Positions 35,282 through 44,075 of a DNA stretch of 64,000 bases are shown one piece after another. The notes below the pieces were generated by a model. The model was not told the DNA's origin. It saw nothing but the letters and a program-made list of their open reading frames with translations, and did no database searches. The first letter of the stretch is position 1; the number at the start of each line of letters is the position of its first letter. The position numbers were made by a program, and so were the translations under genes. Origin of the DNA: JBBPZK01 sp965219175 (GTDB lineage Bacteria; Actinomycetota; Rubrobacteria; Rubrobacterales; Rubrobacteraceae); assembly GCA_965219175.1 (NCBI GenBank), contig CBDCNI010000001.1, positions 1,240,001-1,304,000 of the forward strand. The letters are read 5' to 3'.

Positions 35282-36193
35282 CTAAGATCCAGAGAAGAGA
35301 CCCTTGACGCCAGGCTTGAGCTTCCCGTTCTCGTCCAGGTAGTCGCTCCACGTTCGCTTTGGTGAGTAGCCGAGCATCTCTTGGGCTTTGGTCGTGTCGA
35401 TGCCAGATGTGTCCTCGCGTGGCAAGGGATTCTTTATCTCTACCTTGTCCCCGTAGTATTCCTTCACTACTTCCTCGAAGTCGCGGTTGCCCACGTTGTC
35501 CGGGGAGGCTATGTAGAAGACTTCGTGACCGGGCAGGTCACTCTCGACGGCCAAGACCAGAGAGTCGGCCAGATCGTAGACATCTATGTAGCTCCAGAAG
35601 TTGGGCGAGAGAACGGAGGCGTCGCGTACCTGCGGCCCGAGGTTACGCTCGTAGTTTCCCTCGTGCTGCACCCAGCAGGGGCGGATGGAGATGCAGCGGA
35701 TATCCGAGCGCCTTATCGCAGCGTCCATTAGCTGCTCTCCGAAGTGCTTGGCTATAGCGTACGGGTCTTGAGGACGGATCGGGTGCTCCTCATCCACCGG
35801 CACGTAGTCCGGCAAGAACTCGCGCTCTGGGAAGAAGAACCCCGGCACCGTCTCACTAGAGAGGTTCACGAAACGAGGGACCTCCCAACGCACGGCCGCC
35901 TCCAATACGTTAAAGAGAGCCATCAAGTTATTGTGAAAGACTACGTGAGACGGGTTCTTGGTCGGCTCTGGCAGTGCGGCGGCGTGGATCACGGCCTCGG
36001 CGCCTCTCACCACGGCGAAGGCGTCTCCGGCGTCGGTGAGTTGCGCCTGGAAGTAGTCGGCTTCTCCTTCGTCTGGTCGTTCGAAGGTAGGTGCGAAGAT
36101 GTCAGTCGCCCGAACGTCGTGGCCCGCTTCTTGAAGAGCTGCGACCGTGGCCCGGCCGACCTTGCCTCTTGCTCCCGTTACCAGTACCCGCAT
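35282..36193 (-). CDS. NAD-dependent epimerase/dehydratase family protein
   Basis: This is an extended SDR of about 303 residues. It has the TGARGKVG cofactor loop, HAAALPEP, the catalytic Ser in NLSSETV, the YAIAK Tyr/Lys pair and a C-terminal substrate-binding lobe with EMLGYSPKRTWSDYL. It probably acts on a nucleotide sugar or sugar acid; a uronate-dehydrogenase-like function is possible from the short length and single-domain layout, but I cannot choose. ATG 36193 has AGGAGGAACAAC just upstream, which settles the start over a longer frame to 36253. Confidence 0.87.
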   Translation of the reverse strand: MRVLVTGARGKVGRATVAALQEAGHDVRATDIFAPTFERPDEGEADYFQAQLTDAGDAFAVVRGAEAVIHAAALPEPTKNPSHVVFHNNLMALFNVLEAAVRWEVPRFVNLSSETVPGFFFPEREFLPDYVPVDEEHPIRPQDPYAIAKHFGEQLMDAAIRRSDIRCISIRPCWVQHEGNYERNLGPQVRDASVLSPNFWSYIDVYDLADSLVLAVESDLPGHEVFYIASPDNVGNRDFEEVVKEYYGDKVEIKNPLPREDTSGIDTTKAQEMLGYSPKRTWSDYLDENGKLKPGVKGLFSGS

Positions 36194-36313
36194 GTTGTTC
36201 CTCCTGGTTTGAGTTTTGGATCCAGTATAGCTTACCGGAAGAAGAGCTTGCATACTACTAGGAGTCTGTACTGTAACGAAGTATCGACGGGGGGATTTAT
36301 CGCGGGAGGAGGT

Positions 36314-36541
36314 CTAGAGGAGCGACCTTCGCAAGCTCGATGCGTCGAGCTCAACCTCTCTCAACTCTCGCCAGTTCTCTTCCAGGCGAATGTCGCCGGG
36401 TAGGCTCAACAGCAACTCCTTGCGCCGCAACCGCACGTACTCGCCTAACGCCGCCTCGACCGCCGCAGCCTTCGTCCGCTCCCCGGAGAGACGCACGGCC
36501 TCCTCTATCAAACGCGCATCAATATCTAAGGTGGTTCTCAT
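36314..36541 (-). CDS. VapB-type antitoxin, apparently without its toxin
   Basis: This 75-residue protein begins MRTTLDIDARLIEEAVRLSG, the ribbon-helix-helix start typical of the DUF2191/VapB antitoxins that bind their own promoter and block a PIN-domain RNase. The C-terminal half (EENWRELREVELDAS) would contact the toxin. No vapC is found in the 120 bp downstream before the next gene, so the antitoxin appears orphaned. It could regulate a toxin elsewhere or be a remnant. The start ATG is the family-typical one. Confidence 0.8.
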   Translation of the reverse strand: MRTTLDIDARLIEEAVRLSGERTKAAAVEAALGEYVRLRRKELLLSLPGDIRLEENWRELREVELDASSLRRSLL

Positions 36542-37089
36542 GCATCACGCTTTAGCATAACAAAAGTATGCGCAACACGGATTCTACCCGCCGTGCAAAA
36601 GCTCTCGATGACAGGGAAGGGCTACACAGTTTCCGTTGGCGTAGACGTGGCGTTCGGGTCCAAGTTACGCCACTGAACTACACGGACACGTCCCCCGAAA
36701 AAATACCCGGCACCATGGGGTGGGGATAGGGAAAGGAGGTGAAGGCGCCGGGGTGTTGAGCAACATATATCGTACTGGGGCGCGTTCGCACGCCAATATT
36801 GGTAGTTTTAGTTATAAATGTGTCTAAATATGTAGGAGCATACACCGAAGGGTACACTCGGGTTAAAGATCGCGAAGAAGGAGTATCCGGTTGTCTACGC
36901 ACTCGCATATATCTTCGCCCTGGAGCCGTCGGGTCTGCGCCTGCCGGGTATAGAATGTTTCAAGAAGATATACATGGATATTTGTGGGCGATTTGTATGT
37001 GCTGGTTTCGGTATCGGTTTTACGTGAGTGAGGAGTGCTTGGATCCTGCGTATATTGATGACCGTTGATGACCGACCGTACAGCCTCGA
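36542..37089. other. AT-richer intergenic region with protein-like fragment
   Basis: This 548-bp region is less GC-rich than its surroundings. On the plus strand one frame is open from 36836 to a TGA near 37028 and reads like protein (LKIAKKEYPVVYALAYIFAL, GLRLPGIECFKKIY), but it has no start codon and I do not recognise it. It may be a decayed gene fragment. No RNA gene was seen. Confidence 0.35.
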
Positions 37090-37434
37090 ATGTATCGGGA
37101 GGCTCTGGCGCTCGCCCTGCGCCGTCACCGGCCTGCCAAAGAGGTGACGTTTGGTCCTTCGGTTTCTCCGGATGAAATGGCGGGGAGCTTGCGGTCTCAT
37201 CTGCTGGTTCGAAACGACGGCAAAGTCTGGAACATAGAGGACGTTAGTATGGATGGCCTGTTCGCGCTCGTGGACGAGACGGATGGTTTGATCCCCAAAC
37301 AGACGGTGGGACGGTACGCTTCTCCTTATGACCCTTGCTCGCGCTCTTCGGTAACGTCTGAGATGGTGATCCAATCTTCCTGCAGCGCTTTCCTGGCGGC
37401 CTCGCCCCTGGATCGGACGTTCATCTTTTTGTAG
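37090..37434 (+). pseudogene. Hypothetical protein, probably a degraded gene
   Basis: From ATG 37090 the frame encodes MYREALALALRRHRP, then HLLVRNDGKVWNIEDVSMDG and DETDGLIPKQ, which together look like a short hypothetical protein with a missing middle part. The last 109 bp overlap the end of the convergent LuxR regulator gene and look like read-through. No ribosome site is visible. I recall similar hypothetical proteins near response regulators in Rubrobacter, but this cannot be verified here. Confidence 0.35.
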
Positions 37435-38000
37435 GAGTCGGCCAGGTGACGTTTTACGGTGCCTTCGGCCAGGTGGACGCTATTGGCTATCTGGCGGTTG
37501 CTCATGCCGCGGGAGGCGAGGAGCAGGATCTCCAACTGGCGGGCGGTGAGCACGTCTCCAGACCCGCCATCCGACTCTTCGAGAGCCTGCCGGGGCATCC
37601 CCACTACCACGTTTTCGGCCTTTGGATCAAACACCGCCGCCCGAACCGCGCCGATTAAATGACGCGAGGAAGCACTTTTCAGAACGTAGGCGCTCGCCCC
37701 CATCTTGAGCAACTCTCGCATGGCGTGCGGGTCCTCGAACATGGTGACGATGACCACTTTTGGCCGGGGTGTTATCCGGAGTATCTGTTCGAGAGACTCC
37801 GTCGAACGCTTGAACGGCACCTGCACTTGCATGATCACCACATCCGGCTTGAGCCCGCGGGCAAGCTCCACGGCCTGCTCGTCATTCGGGACTTCGGCCA
37901 CGACCTCAAGCCCTCCATAAGAGGCCAGAAGACCCGCCAGCCCCTCACGGAACATGGTGTGATCATCGGCCATCAACACTCTTATTGGAGGATTTTTCAT
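37326..38000 (-). CDS. LuxR/NarL-type response regulator lacking the phospho-acceptor Asp
   Basis: This 224-residue protein has a receiver domain (about 1-125) and a LuxR helix-turn-helix (LTARQLEILLLASRGMSNRQIA, GTVKRHLADSYKKM). The acidic pair D12-D13, T86 and K108 are conserved, but the phosphorylated Asp is replaced by Gln58 (IMQVQVP instead of the usual LMDVxMP), encoded by CAA. It therefore cannot be activated by normal aspartyl phosphorylation. GGGAGAGGGCA precedes the ATG. No histidine kinase gene is nearby. It probably acts as a phosphorylation-independent regulator. Confidence 0.9.
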   Translation of the reverse strand: MKNPPIRVLMADDHTMFREGLAGLLASYGGLEVVAEVPNDEQAVELARGLKPDVVIMQVQVPFKRSTESLEQILRITPRPKVVIVTMFEDPHAMRELLKMGASAYVLKSASSRHLIGAVRAAVFDPKAENVVVGMPRQALEESDGGSGDVLTARQLEILLLASRGMSNRQIANSVHLAEGTVKRHLADSYKKMNVRSRGEAARKALQEDWITISDVTEEREQGS

Positions 38001-38336
38001 TGCCCTCTCCCGTTCTGCTGATAGGCGTAAACTCCATCCACGTTCCTACCGATCTTCTAGTAGCCGGCGTGTATCCTACATTCGCGCTTTCGAAACACCC
38101 CCATAATCGCCACCCGTGAGCAAAGCCATTCTACACTGCATCTTGGTATGTAGCTGGATCTACACACTTTGGTGCAATTGCGGCCAGCAGAGGTATATGG
38201 GGGTTCTTTGGAGAGAAGAAATAGACTATAAAGTGTTCACGGCACATCTTTGGTGGGGGTAGATCCTGGGCATAATGAGCATCTCCCGGATTTCTCTCCT
38301 CAAAAGTTACAAAAACTTCGGAAGGGGAAAGAGATC
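38001..38336. other. Intergenic region between divergent regulator and hypothetical gene
   Basis: This 336-bp gap is comparatively AT-rich and should contain two divergent promoters. A TATAAA at 38227-38232 could serve the plus-strand gene, but no matching -35 was found. Nothing else can be supported. Confidence 0.35.
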
Positions 38337-38750
38337 ATGCTTGGCACCACGAACGTCCGGTCTCCACGCCGACCCGCTGTTTTCTGGCTGATCGCCAAAA
38401 GAGAAGATGGTCGGGAAGAGGAAATTCTCACCCTGGACCTCGACGATAGAGGAGAAACTTTGCCGGTCTTCTGCTTCGAAGACGAGGCCGGTATATTCCT
38501 ATCGCTCGGAGCGATTGGAGCCGGATGGTACTCCAGAGAGGCAACCTTCGGGGAACTTTCCAGGATGCTGCTAAGTTCCAGCACGGACATCGGTTTCGTA
38601 TCTCTCGACCCACTGCCGGAGTTGTCCCACCCGAGGATGATCGGCCTGGTTAGCATGAGCAAAGAGCGCTTCGTGGCGCGCCTCATCGAGGACGCGTGGT
38701 CCAGAGACGGCGCAGAGGCGGAAAACATCGAGTCTCCCAGCGCGTACTAA
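38337..38750 (+). CDS. Hypothetical protein, possibly a Rubrobacter-type family
   Basis: This protein of about 137 residues reads RRPAVFWLIAKREDG, then TLPVFCFEDEAGIFLSLG and LDPLPELSHPRMIGLVSM. It is soluble, mixed alpha/beta in appearance, with no known motif. ATG 38337 is preceded by a purine-rich stretch (AAGGGGAAAGAG); a longer frame from 38250 has no ribosome site. It ends 12 bp from the convergent LLM gene. I believe similar short proteins are common in Rubrobacter genomes, but I cannot give a function. Confidence 0.6.
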   Translation: MLGTTNVRSPRRPAVFWLIAKREDGREEEILTLDLDDRGETLPVFCFEDEAGIFLSLGAIGAGWYSREATFGELSRMLLSSSTDIGFVSLDPLPELSHPRMIGLVSMSKERFVARLIEDAWSRDGAEAENIESPSAY

Positions 38751-38762
38751 ACTCCCCGCTTC

Positions 38763-39782
38763 TCAGCGCACGGACTCGACCGCCGCCCGCCAGAAGTCGT
38801 CCTTCTCGCCGGGGACGAAGGGCATGTACAGGGCGACTCGGTCTATGAGGCCTTCGTAGCGTTCTTTCAGGGCCGCCCCGATCTCATCCGGGGCCGCTTC
38901 TATCGCGAAGGCGTGGAGCATCTCGTCGGTGATCTGCCCCGGCATCTCTTCCCAACGCTTTTCACGCGCCAGCCCCGAGAGTCGCTCGCCGACTTCCTGC
39001 CAGCCGTGGGCTTCGAGCACGACGCGGTAACTCGGCGTCGAGGCGTAGAAGGCCGCCTGGGCGCGCATCTTCTCCCGCTGTTCCTTTATCTCCGAATCGC
39101 TCTCGCCCGTAATGATGAAGACGCTCGTCGCCAACTCGACTTTCGATGGGTCGCGCCCTTCTTGCTCCGCTCCTTCGGAGATGGCTGATTTTACGGTCTG
39201 CCGGACGTACTCCGGCGTATGAAACGGGTGGACGTGGAAGCCGTCGCACAGTTCGCCCGCCAGCCGTGCCAGCGGCGCCCCGACGCCTGCTATGTACACG
39301 GGGATCTCCGGGTAATCTATGGGGCCGGGGTTGAAGAACGGGCTCATCAGGGTGTGTCTGTAGAATTCGCCCTCAAAGTTCGGGGAGCCTTCGGTCTGGA
39401 AGGATGCCCAGATCTCCCGCAGCGCCAGGATGTACTCGCGGAGCCTGGCGACGGGCTTGCCCCACGGCATCCCGAAGCGCCGCTCGACGTGCGCCTTGAC
39501 CTGCGTCCCGAGCCCGAGTATGAAGCGGCCTTCCGAGAGGTCCTGGAGGTCCCACGCTGTCTGGGCGACTACCATAGGGGAGCGAGAGAAGGCTATGGCG
39601 ACAGAAGTTCCTAGCTCCACGCTCTCTGTTTCTTTGGCGGCTATCGCGAGTGGTAGGAACGAGTCGTGCTTGGTCTCGCTGGTCCAGAGTCCGGCGAAAC
39701 CAAGCTCCTCGGCGGCGGCGGCGATGGTGTCCATGCCGGGAAGGTGTTTGCCTTCGACCGCGAGGCTCGCGTCTAGTTTCAT
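38763..39782 (-). CDS. LLM-class (F420-type) flavin/deazaflavin-dependent oxidoreductase
   Basis: This 339-residue protein is a luciferase-like barrel. It has GFAGLWTSETKHDSFLPLA, SPMVVAQTAWDLQDLSEGRFILGLGTQ and PVYIAGVGAPLARLAGELCDGFHVHP, features of the F420-dependent subgroup (TIGR03617-like). It would use F420H2 or FMNH2 to act on an unknown organic substrate. It lies 3 bp downstream of the quinone-reductase-like gene on the same strand, so they form an operon. The presence of cofDCE at 49-51 kb makes F420 use plausible. Confidence 0.87.
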   Translation of the reverse strand: MKLDASLAVEGKHLPGMDTIAAAAEELGFAGLWTSETKHDSFLPLAIAAKETESVELGTSVAIAFSRSPMVVAQTAWDLQDLSEGRFILGLGTQVKAHVERRFGMPWGKPVARLREYILALREIWASFQTEGSPNFEGEFYRHTLMSPFFNPGPIDYPEIPVYIAGVGAPLARLAGELCDGFHVHPFHTPEYVRQTVKSAISEGAEQEGRDPSKVELATSVFIITGESDSEIKEQREKMRAQAAFYASTPSYRVVLEAHGWQEVGERLSGLAREKRWEEMPGQITDEMLHAFAIEAAPDEIGAALKERYEGLIDRVALYMPFVPGEKDDFWRAAVESVR

Positions 39783-39785
39783 CGG

Positions 39786-40763
39786 CTACTCTCCTGGGAG
39801 GAGGATCAGCTTGCCGGTCGTCTTTCGGCCTTCGAGGTCCTCGTGGGCCTGGGCCGCGTCGGAGAGGGCGTAGGCGCCCCCGATCCTCACCTCCAGGTTG
39901 TTCTGTCCGATCCAGGAGAATAAGCTCTCCGCCCGCCACAACAACTCCTCGCGCGTCACGGTGTACTGGACGAGGGATGGACGGGTGAGGAAGAGGCCGC
40001 CTTTCTGGTTGAGAGTTTGGATCTCGAGCGGCGGAACCGGTCCGCTCGACTGGCCGAAGAGGACCATGTAGCCGCGCGTGCGGAGGCAGTCGAGGCTACC
40101 GTCGAAGGTCGTCTTGCCGACCGAGTCGTAGACGACGTCGACGCCCTCGCCGCCGGTTATGCGGTTCGTCTCCTCGACGAAGTCCTGCTCGGTGTAGAGG
40201 ATCACCTCGTCCGCGCCCGCCCCGCGCGCAAGCTCCGCTTTCTCCTCGGTCGAGACCGTGCCGATCACGGTCGCGCCCCGCATCTTCGCCATCTGGCAGA
40301 GCAACAACCCCACACCCCCTGCCGCCGCGTGGACGAGCGCCGTCTGGCCCTCCTGTAGCGGGAAGGTGCTGTGGGTCAGGTAGTGGGCCGTCATCCCCTG
40401 CAGCATGATCGCCGCCGCCACCCGCGCCTCGACCATCGTTACGTTGAACGGCACGAGCCTCTCGACCGGGGCGACGACCTGCTCCGCATACGCCCCCGAG
40501 ACCCCAGCGAACGCGACGTAGTCTCCCGGAGAGACATCTTCGACGCCCTCGCCGACCGCCTCGACCTCGCCCGCGCCTTCGGAGCCGAGCGTGAACGGCG
40601 TCTCGACCGGGTAGGCGCCAGAGCGCTGGTAGGTGTCTATGTAGTTGACGCCGGCGGCGGCGAGTTTTATCCGCGCCTCGCCCGGACCCGGCTCCGGGAC
40701 CTCCACGTCCTCGTAGCTCAAGACCTCCGGCCCGCCCTGCTCGTTTACCCTGATCGCCTTCAT
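39786..40763 (-). CDS. Quinone oxidoreductase (QOR/zeta-crystallin-like)
   Basis: This NADPH-dependent reductase of about 325 residues has the family pattern YIDTYQRSGAYPVETPFTLGSEGAG, the cofactor motif VHAAAGGVGLLLCQMAK and VYDSVGKTTFDGSLDCLRTRG. There are no zinc ligands. It should reduce quinones by one or two electrons. ATG 40763 is preceded by AAGGGGAGCAGG; the frame to 40799 is not needed. The downstream LLM oxidoreductase gene begins 3 bp after its stop, so both are co-transcribed. It belongs to the same superfamily as the protein at 33408. Confidence 0.9.
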   Translation of the reverse strand: MKAIRVNEQGGPEVLSYEDVEVPEPGPGEARIKLAAAGVNYIDTYQRSGAYPVETPFTLGSEGAGEVEAVGEGVEDVSPGDYVAFAGVSGAYAEQVVAPVERLVPFNVTMVEARVAAAIMLQGMTAHYLTHSTFPLQEGQTALVHAAAGGVGLLLCQMAKMRGATVIGTVSTEEKAELARGAGADEVILYTEQDFVEETNRITGGEGVDVVYDSVGKTTFDGSLDCLRTRGYMVLFGQSSGPVPPLEIQTLNQKGGLFLTRPSLVQYTVTREELLWRAESLFSWIGQNNLEVRIGGAYALSDAAQAHEDLEGRKTTGKLILLPGE

Positions 40764-40909
40764 CCTGCTCCCCTTTCGACCTGCCAAACTTCTGAACAAA
40801 GACCCATTGTAACCAAAGCGTGTAACCGGAGCGGAACTCGCGCATCCGGCTCCTCTGCTATAGTCCCGGCTATCTGACGGGGCAGGCTTTTCCGAGGAGG
40901 TAGGGCATC

Positions 40910-42493
40910 ATGGCTACGGTCCGCGAGGTTACCTTCGACCTCTTACGAGCTTTCGGGATGACGACTATCTTCGGCAACCCAGGCTCTACGGAGCTTCCGT
41001 TCCTCAAAGACTTCCCGGACGACTTCGATTACGTCCTGGGCTTGCAGGAAGCTACGGCGCTCGGGATGGCGACCGGGCACGCGCAGGGAACGGGCAACGC
41101 CGCGCTCGTCAACCTCCACACCGCGCCGGGCCTCGGAAACGCGATGGGCGCGATGGTCACCGCCTACCTGAACAAGACGCCGCTGGTCGTCACCGCCGGC
41201 CAGCAAGACCGTCGCCACGTAGCCCTGGAGCCGCTGCTCACCGGGAAGCTCGTGGAACTCGCGGAGCCCTACGTCAAGCGGAGCTACGAACCGCTCCGGG
41301 CCGAGGACGTGCCGTTCGAGATACAGCGCGCCTACCACACCGCCATGCAGCCGCCGCGCGGCCCCGTCTTCCTCTCCATCCCGATGGACGACTGGGACGC
41401 CGAAACGGAGCCCATCGCCCCCCGCGAAGTCTCCTACAGGGCGGTCCCGGACCCGGCGGACCTCGAAAAAGTCGCCGGTATCCTGGCCGGGGCGGAACGT
41501 CCGGCGATGGTGGTCGGGCCCGGCGTCGCCCGGACCCACACTTTCAAGGATGTCGTGGATTTGGCCGAGAAACTGCGGGCGGCAGTGTGGCAGGAGCCGG
41601 TATCGGCGCTGGCCGGTTTCCCGCAGGATCACAGACTCTTTCAAGGCTTTCTCACTTTCGCCCAGCGGCAGGTGGCCGAGCAACTCTCGCAGTATGACGT
41701 GGTGCTGGTGCTCGGGGCGCCGGTCTTTACTTACTACCCTTACGTGCCGGGGCCGGTGGTTGGGGAGGGGACGAGGGTCGTCCAGATCTCGGACGACCCC
41801 GAGGAAGCCGCCCGCGCCGCCGTCGGGATGAGCCTCACCGGGGACGTGTCGCTGGCCGCTCGGAGCCTCATAGAGATGTTGCCGGAGATGGACCATCCCG
41901 CGCCGCCTCGCCGGGGAGCTCCGCCCGTCCCGGAGGCGACCTCCCCAATGTCTGTCGAGTACGTGATGAACGCCATCGCGGATACGCTGCCGGGCGGGGC
42001 GGTAGTAGTGGACGAGTCAACGTCGAGCAAAGTCAAGCTCCACAAGTACGTGACGGTCAACAACCCGGAGGGGTATCACACGTCGGCGGCGGGGGGGCTC
42101 GGGTTCTGCCTGCCGGCTTCGGTCGGGTTGAAGCTGGCCGTTCCGGACCGTCCGGTGGTGTGCGTGATCGGGGACGGTTCTGTCATGTACTCGATACAGG
42201 CCCTCTGGAGCGCCGCCCACTACGGAGCCGCCGTGCCGATCATCGTAATAAACAACCGCGGGTACTCGATCCTGAAAGGTTTCAGAGACGCTATCGGGGC
42301 TGGAGAAAAGGTCCCCGGTCTCGACCTACCGGGTATAGATCACGTCCGGATAGCCGAAGGCTTCGGCTGCGAAGCCGCTCGTGTCGAGGACCCGCAAGAA
42401 CTCCACCAGGCCTTAAAACGTGCCTTCGCATCAGACCGCCCATACTTGCTCGACGTAATGGTTGACCAGTCGGTCCCGAAGCTCTTGAGTTGA
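40910..42493 (+). CDS. mdlC: Benzoylformate decarboxylase-like ThDP enzyme
   Basis: This 527-residue thiamine-diphosphate enzyme aligns with benzoylformate decarboxylase. S26, E47 and H70 occupy the same positions as in the Pseudomonas enzyme, and the C-terminal cofactor motif is GDGSVMYSIQALWSAAHYG with NNRGYSILKGF. The second active-site His (His281 in Pseudomonas) corresponds to Tyr276 in FTYYPYVPG. The expected reaction is decarboxylation of a 2-oxo acid to an aldehyde; the substitution leaves the substrate open. GAGGAGG lies 9 nt before the ATG. The stop overlaps the TTG start of the next gene (TTGA). No mandelate pathway genes are nearby. Confidence 0.85.
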   Translation: MATVREVTFDLLRAFGMTTIFGNPGSTELPFLKDFPDDFDYVLGLQEATALGMATGHAQGTGNAALVNLHTAPGLGNAMGAMVTAYLNKTPLVVTAGQQDRRHVALEPLLTGKLVELAEPYVKRSYEPLRAEDVPFEIQRAYHTAMQPPRGPVFLSIPMDDWDAETEPIAPREVSYRAVPDPADLEKVAGILAGAERPAMVVGPGVARTHTFKDVVDLAEKLRAAVWQEPVSALAGFPQDHRLFQGFLTFAQRQVAEQLSQYDVVLVLGAPVFTYYPYVPGPVVGEGTRVVQISDDPEEAARAAVGMSLTGDVSLAARSLIEMLPEMDHPAPPRRGAPPVPEATSPMSVEYVMNAIADTLPGGAVVVDESTSSKVKLHKYVTVNNPEGYHTSAAGGLGFCLPASVGLKLAVPDRPVVCVIGDGSVMYSIQALWSAAHYGAAVPIIVINNRGYSILKGFRDAIGAGEKVPGLDLPGIDHVRIAEGFGCEAARVEDPQELHQALKRAFASDRPYLLDVMVDQSVPKLLS

Positions 42494-43155
42494 ACAAGAC
42501 GCGCATCATAGTGTTCGTGCTCGTGCTGGTCGTTCTGGTCATCGTCGCGCGCCTGACAGGGCTAGCGGACTTTCTCCGTCCGGGGAACCTGGGCCTGCTA
42601 CGGGATTACGTGAACGGTTTCGGGTCGGCGGCGCCTCTCGTCTTTGTCCTGGGATACGCGGCGGCGACCGTCGCCTTCCTGCCCGGAACACCGCTCACGC
42701 TGCTCGCCGGTCTCGCTTTCGGGGCGGTACTCGGCACGGTGTACGCTCTTGTCGGGGCGGTGCTCGGCCTGACGCTAGCCTTCCTGGCCGCCCGCTACGC
42801 CGTCAGGAGCGCGGTGTCCTCCTGGGTCCAAGATAACGAGCGGCTGGCGAAGCTCGACGAGCAGGTCGAGCGTCAGGGCTGGCGGATACTCATCATCACC
42901 CGGCTCGTCCCAATCTTCCCGTTCAACCTCCAGAACTACGCCTACGGCCTGACGAAGATAAACCTCGCGACCTACGTGCTCGTCTCCGCCGTCTGCATCG
43001 TGCCCGGCACCGCCGCCTTCGCCTTCGCGGGTGGCTCTCTCACGACCGCGGGAGAAGACCTCGGCCGCACGTTCATCTATCTCGGCATCGCCGCCGTCCT
43101 CTTCGTTCTACTCTCCCTGATCCCCGGTTACCTCCGGCGACGGGGAGAGGCGTAG
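42490..43155 (+). CDS. TVP38/TMEM64 (VTT-domain) membrane protein
   Basis: This 221-residue membrane protein has an N-terminal helix (IIVFVLVLVVLVIVARL) and the VTT/SNARE-associated core: FVLGYAAATVAFLPGTPLTLLAGLAFGAVLGTVY, then RLVPIFPFNLQNYAYGLT, which holds the conserved proline/arginine re-entrant segment. Family members are DedA-like and are linked to lipid carrier scrambling or export. TTG 42490 overlaps the decarboxylase stop. The downstream ribokinase gene starts 14 bp after its stop, so it is part of a run from mdlC to rbsD. Confidence 0.88.
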   Translation: MNKTRIIVFVLVLVVLVIVARLTGLADFLRPGNLGLLRDYVNGFGSAAPLVFVLGYAAATVAFLPGTPLTLLAGLAFGAVLGTVYALVGAVLGLTLAFLAARYAVRSAVSSWVQDNERLAKLDEQVERQGWRILIITRLVPIFPFNLQNYAYGLTKINLATYVLVSAVCIVPGTAAFAFAGGSLTTAGEDLGRTFIYLGIAAVLFVLLSLIPGYLRRRGEA

Positions 43156-43169
43156 GGAAGGATATCCGA

Positions 43170-44075
43170 ATGGCCGAAGTCTTCGTCGTAGGCTCCATAA
43201 ACCAGGACTTCGTCCTGAAGGTCGAGCGCCGCCCCGCGCCCGGCGAGACCGTCACCGACGCCGCTCTCTCGCTCCACAACGGTGGCAAGGGCGCGAACCA
43301 GGCAGCGGCCGCCGCCCTGCTAGGCGCTTCGGTAGCCTTTCTCGGCAGGGTAGGCGACGACGACCTCGGCGGACCGCTGGTTGCCGCGCTCCGTGAGAAA
43401 AGTATAGACACGGGCTACATAGAGAGCGTCGCGGATACGTCCACCGGCGCCGCATTCATAACCGTCACCCCGGACGGCGAGAACGCCATCACCGTGGCGC
43501 CTGGCGCGAACCGGAGCCTCACCCCGGAAGATGTCACCGCCGTTTCGGAAGCCATCCGGGAGTCCGAGGTCCTCGTGGCGCAGCTCGAAGTTCCTCTGGA
43601 GGTGGTTGAGAAGGCGGCGAAAGTCGCCGACGCCGATGGTAAGCGGGTCATCCTGAACCTGGCCCCGCCGCGACGGGTGTCCGACGAGACTCTCTTGAGG
43701 CTGGATCCCCTCATCGTTAACGAGCACGAAGCCGCTTTCTTGCTCGACCATCCGGTAGAAGGTGTGGAGGGAGCCCTCGCAGCCGCCCCAAAGTTGCTCG
43801 CGTTGGGGCCTCGTTCCGTCGTCATAACTCTCGGCGGCGCCGGAGCCGTTTGGGCTGACGGAGACAGCAAGGACCACGTCGCAGCCCCTCGGATCGAAGT
43901 CGTGGATACGACGGGAGCCGGAGACGCTTTCGTCGGGGCGCTTGCTTTCAAGCTGGCCCGAAGAGCTTCGTTGCCGGAGGCCGTCGCTTACGCCGTGCGG
44001 GCAGGGGCGGCGGCCACGACGAAAGAGGGGGCGCAGGGCTCGCTGCCGACCCCGGAAATACTGGAGGAGCAATGA
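43170..44075 (+). CDS. rbsK: Ribokinase (PfkB family)
   Basis: This 301-residue PfkB-family kinase has the N-terminal GSINQDFVLKVERRPAPGET, the substrate motif GGKGANQA and the C-terminal catalytic motif DTTGAGDAFVGALA containing the base Asp. It phosphorylates D-ribose (or a close sugar) at C5. Its stop overlaps the ATG of rbsD (ATGA). The ribose-type ABC transporter genes are 20 kb away at 19.4-23.0 kb and not in the same operon, so the usual rbs operon is split if both serve ribose. Confidence 0.92.
   Translation: MAEVFVVGSINQDFVLKVERRPAPGETVTDAALSLHNGGKGANQAAAAALLGASVAFLGRVGDDDLGGPLVAALREKSIDTGYIESVADTSTGAAFITVTPDGENAITVAPGANRSLTPEDVTAVSEAIRESEVLVAQLEVPLEVVEKAAKVADADGKRVILNLAPPRRVSDETLLRLDPLIVNEHEAAFLLDHPVEGVEGALAAAPKLLALGPRSVVITLGGAGAVWADGDSKDHVAAPRIEVVDTTGAGDAFVGALAFKLARRASLPEAVAYAVRAGAAATTKEGAQGSLPTPEILEEQ

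Noticed and set aside
36895..37374. A 159-codon minus-strand frame beyond the LuxR gene
   Set aside because: Arg/His-rich shadow without a ribosome site; the plus-strand frame from 37090 is more protein-like.
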